DNA of 34,555 nucleotides from Chlamydiota bacterium (GTDB taxonomy: Bacteria; Chlamydiota; Chlamydiia; Chlamydiales; JAAKFR01): positions 1 to 34,555 of the forward strand of contig JAAKFR010000003.1 in NCBI GenBank assembly GCA_011064985.1, given 5' to 3'. A program made the position numbers and the translations under genes. The notes beneath the pieces were generated by a model, which saw nothing but the letters and a program-made list of their open reading frames with translations, searched no databases and was not told the origin of the DNA. How positions within the stretch are numbered: position 1 is the stretch's first letter; every line of letters begins with the position of its first letter. Below, piece after piece: positions 31,427 to 34,555 of this stretch.

Positions 31427-31720
31427 ATGTTAATGCCAAAATATAGAAAACCAACACATCCGGGCGAAATGCTGTTAGAAGAATTTCTTGTGCCTCTCGG
31501 CATTTCACAAGCTCAATTTGCTCGTCATCTCGGCTGGACCTATGCAAAATTAAACGAAATTATCCACGAGAAACGGGGAATTACACCAGATACAGCTATC
31601 GATCTTTCGATGGCTCTTGAAACTACACCGATGTTCTGGTTAAATCTCCAACTGCATTACGATCTTTGGAAAGCTGCACAACACAAGAGAGAAATAGAGC
31701 CTCTCCGCATGGCCGGATAA
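31427..31720 (+). CDS. higA: HigA-type antitoxin (XRE HTH)
   Basis: The 97-residue protein starts YRKPTHPGEMLLEEFLVPLG, the HigA/VapI signature, followed by the HTH (ISQAQFARHLGWTYAKLNEIIHEKRG) and the C-terminal TPMFWLNLQLHYDLWKA motif. It neutralises HigB and represses its own promoter. ATG 31427 follows AGGG closely; ATG 31433 is a second choice. It lies directly behind higB, the classic toxin-first order. Confidence 0.92.
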   Translation: MLMPKYRKPTHPGEMLLEEFLVPLGISQAQFARHLGWTYAKLNEIIHEKRGITPDTAIDLSMALETTPMFWLNLQLHYDLWKAAQHKREIEPLRMAG

Positions 31721-31745
31721 AACCAAACAGTTACCGTATTCTGCA

Positions 31746-32186
31746 ATGAGAAAAAAGACTATAATCTATGAGGGGCTAGGCTTTCCCGTCAAGTTGATCA
31801 ATGTGCCTATCCGCAAAGAGATGGGGGAAGAGGTCTTAGACATCGACAAGTTGCTAACAACTGTTTTGCGTTTTTTGATTTTTAAACCAAATCCACTTAC
31901 AGGCAATCAACTGAAGTTTATTCGAAAATTTCTCGAAATGACCACCTCTGATTTTGCCCAAGCATTTGGAGTCACGCACCCAACTGTTCTCAGGTGGGAA
32001 AAGGGGACAAAAGCCATTAATCCAACTGCAGAATTTTGTATCCGCCTCTACGCACTTCAATCCGTGCAAAATCAAGATCTACAAAAACTTTGCTCTGAAA
32101 TTACAGTTGAGCACCTTGCCGCAACTGAAAGTGAGCTGGACCTCCCCATCGAAATTGACGAAGAAACCTTATTGATGGCTGGTTAA
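31746..32186 (+). CDS. HTH antitoxin/regulator of MqsA (YgiT) C-terminal type, lacking the zinc-finger part
   Basis: This 146-residue protein has an HTH of the form LTGNQLKFIRKFLEMTTSDFAQAFGVTHPTVLRWEKGTKAINP (written here with its key residues). It matches the MqsA C-terminal domain, as used by antitoxins and regulators. The N-terminal CxxC zinc finger of MqsA is absent, and instead there is a short strand-rich start (KKTIIYEGLGFPVKLINVP). No MqsR-type toxin is next to it. It follows higA by 25 bases and may form a three-gene unit. The last 18 bases overlap the convergent sulP stop. Confidence 0.7.
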   Translation: MRKKTIIYEGLGFPVKLINVPIRKEMGEEVLDIDKLLTTVLRFLIFKPNPLTGNQLKFIRKFLEMTTSDFAQAFGVTHPTVLRWEKGTKAINPTAEFCIRLYALQSVQNQDLQKLCSEITVEHLAATESELDLPIEIDEETLLMAG

Positions 32187-33977
32187 CACGGTTTTGGAGA
32201 GGGCGTAAGCATGGCGGGTGGGTTCGCTGGGGAGCTGCTCATTGGCGGGGTAGCACCGGTCGCGGCCGAGAAGGTCGAGAAGACCGGCATCTTCGAGCAC
32301 GCCCCACACCTCTGGAGAGATCCCCGTTAGGAAAAAGTGGCGCTTGGTCCCTTTTAGGTAAGAGTAGATATGGGAAAGAGCTAGGCAGACGGAGGCGTCG
32401 AGTGAGCGGGTGTTTAGGAGCTGTAAAATCAAGACTTGGGCCCCTTCCTCTTCTGCTAAGTGGCGGAGTTTGGTCTGGAGCAGATCGGCCGCTCCAAAGA
32501 AGAGCTCTCCCTCGGCTTGGACGATACAAATCGCCGGATCGGGGCGATCCTCTTCAACCTCCAAAGGGCGCAGCTTCCCTAGGCTATTGAACGCATATTC
32601 GACAAGAAGAGGGACCCCTGCCTGTTTGAGATAGAGGACGATTGAGACGGCAACGCCGATATAAAAGGCAACGTCCATGGTAAAAAAGAGGGTTGAAAGA
32701 AAGGTGATCCAAACGACAAAGGCATCGGCTCTTGTCGCCTTTAAGCAGATCCAAAGAGAGCGGAACTGGACCATCGTGTAGGCGGTAAAGAGCATCAAGG
32801 CGCTTAGAGCCGCAATCGGGATTCGTCCCACCAAAAACCCTACAGTAGCTATCAAGAGGTAGACAACTCCACCACTCAAAATAGCTGAGAACTGCGTTTT
32901 GGCTCCTGTTGCAAAGTTGAGAGCAGTTCTAGAAAAACTCCCTGAGCTTGGCATCGCCCCCACAAACGAGGAGAGAAAGTTGCTTATTCCCAACCCATAG
33001 ATCTCTTGATTGTCATTGTAGGGGGGCTCTTTCGCTTTTGTATAAGAGCGCCCAATGGCTGTAACTTCTAAAACCGATAAAAGAGCCAGCGCAAAGGCGA
33101 TAGGGACAAGCTTCGTAACAACGCGCACTTCAAAAAAGGGAGGGGAGATCTTCGGCTTTTCGACCCGGATTGGACCGAGATCTTCTAGAACAGCGATTCG
33201 CTCCACTTTCTCCCCTTCTACCAGATCCAATAACCCTTTTTGCCCCTTAGGCGAAAGTCCAAATAGAGCCACAAACCCAGCTGCAAGGAGAAAAACGACT
33301 GCTGCTGCAGGAATTTTTGGAGACAGACGGTGAAAAATGATCAGCAAGAGAAGAGATCCCACAGCTAGGAGAAAAGTAGGGAGGTGGACCTGCCCCAAAT
33401 GACCCAAGATGTACACCCCTTGCTGGTAGATCGGATGGTACCCTTCCATATCCCGAATTCCGAAAAAGGGAAAAAGCTGGGTCACAGCGATCACAAAAGC
33501 AGCTCCCGTCATGTAGCCCACAATCACCGAACGACTCGTAAATTGGGTGAGTCTTCCCAGGCGAAATAGACCGGCAAGAATCTGGAAAATCCCGATCAAA
33601 AGGACGATTTGGAGGACAAGTTGCATGGCAAGAGCCTCTCTTTCAAGCCCACTTACCCCTCTGTAGTATGTATAGAGAACATCTGAGGTGCCCGACTGAA
33701 TCAGAATCGCCACCATGTTAGTCGTTCCTGAGACCAAAAAACGGGAAGTCCCAAAAGCTGCTGTAAAGATCGTCCCAAAAATCACAGACCAAATTCCAGC
33801 TGAAAGGGGGAGATCGGCAAGAAATGCGTAGGCCATCGCCTGCGGCAAGGCCATAAGAGCGATCGAAACCGCCGCCGTAAGATCCCCTCGTATATTTTTA
33901 CGAGAGTACCGCTTCAGACCTCCCCAAAAGGGGGCCGGATCAAGAGTCCCAAACGCCATACCCCCCACATTACCCAT
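32169..33977 (-). CDS. SulP family anion transporter with STAS domain
   Basis: This inner-membrane transporter (sulfate, bicarbonate or other anion; the substrate is not shown by sequence) has 602 residues. About ten to fourteen hydrophobic helices occupy residues 30-440, including DLTAAVSIALMALPQAMAYA (the family signature near the start), GTSRFLVSGTTNMVA and GAMPSSGSFSRTALNFATGAKT. A C-terminal STAS domain (about 490-590, AEGELFFGAADLL and LLNTRSLDASVCLAL) regulates transport. ATG 33977 is used; an ATG at 33959 is possible. It runs convergently with the HTH gene. Confidence 0.92.
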   Translation of the reverse strand: MGNVGGMAFGTLDPAPFWGGLKRYSRKNIRGDLTAAVSIALMALPQAMAYAFLADLPLSAGIWSVIFGTIFTAAFGTSRFLVSGTTNMVAILIQSGTSDVLYTYYRGVSGLEREALAMQLVLQIVLLIGIFQILAGLFRLGRLTQFTSRSVIVGYMTGAAFVIAVTQLFPFFGIRDMEGYHPIYQQGVYILGHLGQVHLPTFLLAVGSLLLLIIFHRLSPKIPAAAVVFLLAAGFVALFGLSPKGQKGLLDLVEGEKVERIAVLEDLGPIRVEKPKISPPFFEVRVVTKLVPIAFALALLSVLEVTAIGRSYTKAKEPPYNDNQEIYGLGISNFLSSFVGAMPSSGSFSRTALNFATGAKTQFSAILSGGVVYLLIATVGFLVGRIPIAALSALMLFTAYTMVQFRSLWICLKATRADAFVVWITFLSTLFFTMDVAFYIGVAVSIVLYLKQAGVPLLVEYAFNSLGKLRPLEVEEDRPDPAICIVQAEGELFFGAADLLQTKLRHLAEEEGAQVLILQLLNTRSLDASVCLALSHIYSYLKGTKRHFFLTGISPEVWGVLEDAGLLDLLGRDRCYPANEQLPSEPTRHAYALSKTVLTSHQ

Positions 33978-34163
33978 AGAAGGCCTATCTATAAAGTCTT
34001 AATTTCCGAAAACAAAACGGTTTGGCAACAATTCCGAAGTGCGAAGCTTGTCGATACAAAATTTTTCTCTTCACACAAATATGAGTGTCCTTCCGGTGAG
34101 GGTGCGTGATTTTTTGTTCTGAGTTGTTCGAAAATGGGGGCAAATCCAACCAAGGAGGCCCCT

Positions 34164-34487
34164 ATGTCAGACCTAGAAGCAGTTGCAGCAGAATTCAAGA
34201 AATGGAAAGGCAGTCTATCCTACTGTCGTTATCCCTCCCATTTATGGGATAAAGCATACGAGTTGAGAGAAAGATATCCCTTAGAGACTATAGCTACAGC
34301 TCTCGGAGTGAACGCCTCCCATCTCAAGCACAAATTTTCTGATCGTGCCAATTCCATCACTTTTGCTCCACTTCAGGTGACAGAATCGCCTCCTCAATCC
34401 ATGAAAATCTCTTTCAAGCAGGTGACTCTGGGAACCACTCATGAACAGGTTGTCTGCGTAATCCAAGCCCTTATGAGGAATTCATGA
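34164..34487 (+). CDS. IS66-family first ORF (accessory transposition protein)
   Basis: The 107-residue product starts at ATG 34164, since AAGGAGG lies five bases upstream. The ATG at 34134 has none. It contains PSHLWDKAYELRERYPLETIATALGVNASHL (shown by its key residues), the helix-turn-helix typical of the first ORF of IS66-like elements. It ends with QVVCVIQALMRNS and overlaps the next ORF by four bases (ATGA), the usual IS66 translational coupling. The element's left end should lie somewhere in 33978-34163, which holds no gene; I could not define its inverted repeat. Confidence 0.75.
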   Translation: MSDLEAVAAEFKKWKGSLSYCRYPSHLWDKAYELRERYPLETIATALGVNASHLKHKFSDRANSITFAPLQVTESPPQSMKISFKQVTLGTTHEQVVCVIQALMRNS

Positions 34488-34555
34488 TTCAACTAACGCC
34501 TCATATGCGCATTTTTGTCGCTGTAGAGTGCATTGATTGCCGAAAAGGAATTGAT
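34484..34555 (+). CDS. tnpB: IS66-family TnpB (Orf2), partial, cut by window end
   Basis: The first 24 residues (MIQLTPHMRIFVAVECIDCR then KGID) match the IS66 Orf2 start, where the typical form has R-V-W-x-A-x-x-x-x-D-M-R-K-G-F-D. The frame is open to the window edge, so only the N-terminus is visible and nothing can be said about the IS66 transposase beyond it. Confidence 0.75.
   Translation, partial: MIQLTPHMRIFVAVECIDCRKGID

Overview
The window comes from a member of the phylum Chlamydiae, probably an environmental (Parachlamydiales-type) lineage rather than Chlamydia itself. Two conserved chlamydial gene blocks identify it. The first is pbp2 / tRNA-Gly / rpsB-tsf-pyrH-frr / mcsA-mcsB. 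The second is a type III secretion (T3SS) operon in the order chaperone-sctD-E-F-G-I-N-O-P-Q-pkn5-sctC. Both match the C. trachomatis order CT682 to CT663 as I recall it, but with extra genes between mcsB and sctC. The genus cannot be fixed from the sequence alone.

Layout. 1-2131 is an accessory end: a decayed ISAs1-type transposase, an Rpn-family (PD-(D/E)XK) nuclease gene with a 12-bp tandem repeat, a short gene remnant and a possible 35-codon ORF. 2132-5353 (minus) is a very large PBP2. 5538-5819 (minus) is a small protein with two adjacent hydrophobic segments, like chlamydial inclusion-membrane (Inc) proteins. 5951-8996 (plus) is tRNA-Gly then rpsB-tsf-pyrH-frr, tightly packed. 9145-9928 is tRNA-Glu, tRNA-Lys and a CDP-alcohol phosphatidyltransferase that starts 7 nt after tRNA-Lys. 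9929-10248 is a non-coding stretch with a hairpin, a dispersed repeat and a long inverted repeat. 10249-11839 is mcsA-mcsB. 11836-13171 (minus) is a sodium:alanine symporter gene broken by one frameshift. 13316-15539 (plus) holds two exported proteins: a repeat/propeller-like protein and a small outer-membrane barrel candidate. 15634-17153 (minus) holds a second Inc-like protein and a lipoprotein-like TPR/membrane protein.

17272-29065 (minus) is the T3SS operon. It encodes the outer-membrane secretin, a Ser/Thr kinase fused to a degenerate SpoIIE/RsbU-like phosphatase domain, the C-ring protein SctQ, the SctP/SctO regulator and stalk, the ATPase SctN, a probable inner rod SctI, the needle SctF with two co-chaperones, the FHA-containing inner ring SctD, and a CesT-like chaperone. 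Spacings are mostly short or overlapping (ATGA junctions at sctP/sctO and sctQ/pkn5).

29131-34555 is again accessory: a secreted YidD-like protein lacking the usual cysteines, an odd structured intergenic region, a membrane-anchored alpha/beta hydrolase, a HigB-HigA module followed by a third helix-turn-helix gene, a SulP anion transporter, and the 5' end of an IS66-family element running off the window.

The most interesting observations are the kinase/pseudophosphatase inside the T3SS operon, the diverged McsB, the roughly 340-residue insertion in PBP2, the shared -35 element of the tRNA operons, the tRNA-to-start-codon spacing at 9340/9347, and several repeats shared between intergenic regions. 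I see no unambiguous new defence or mobile system.
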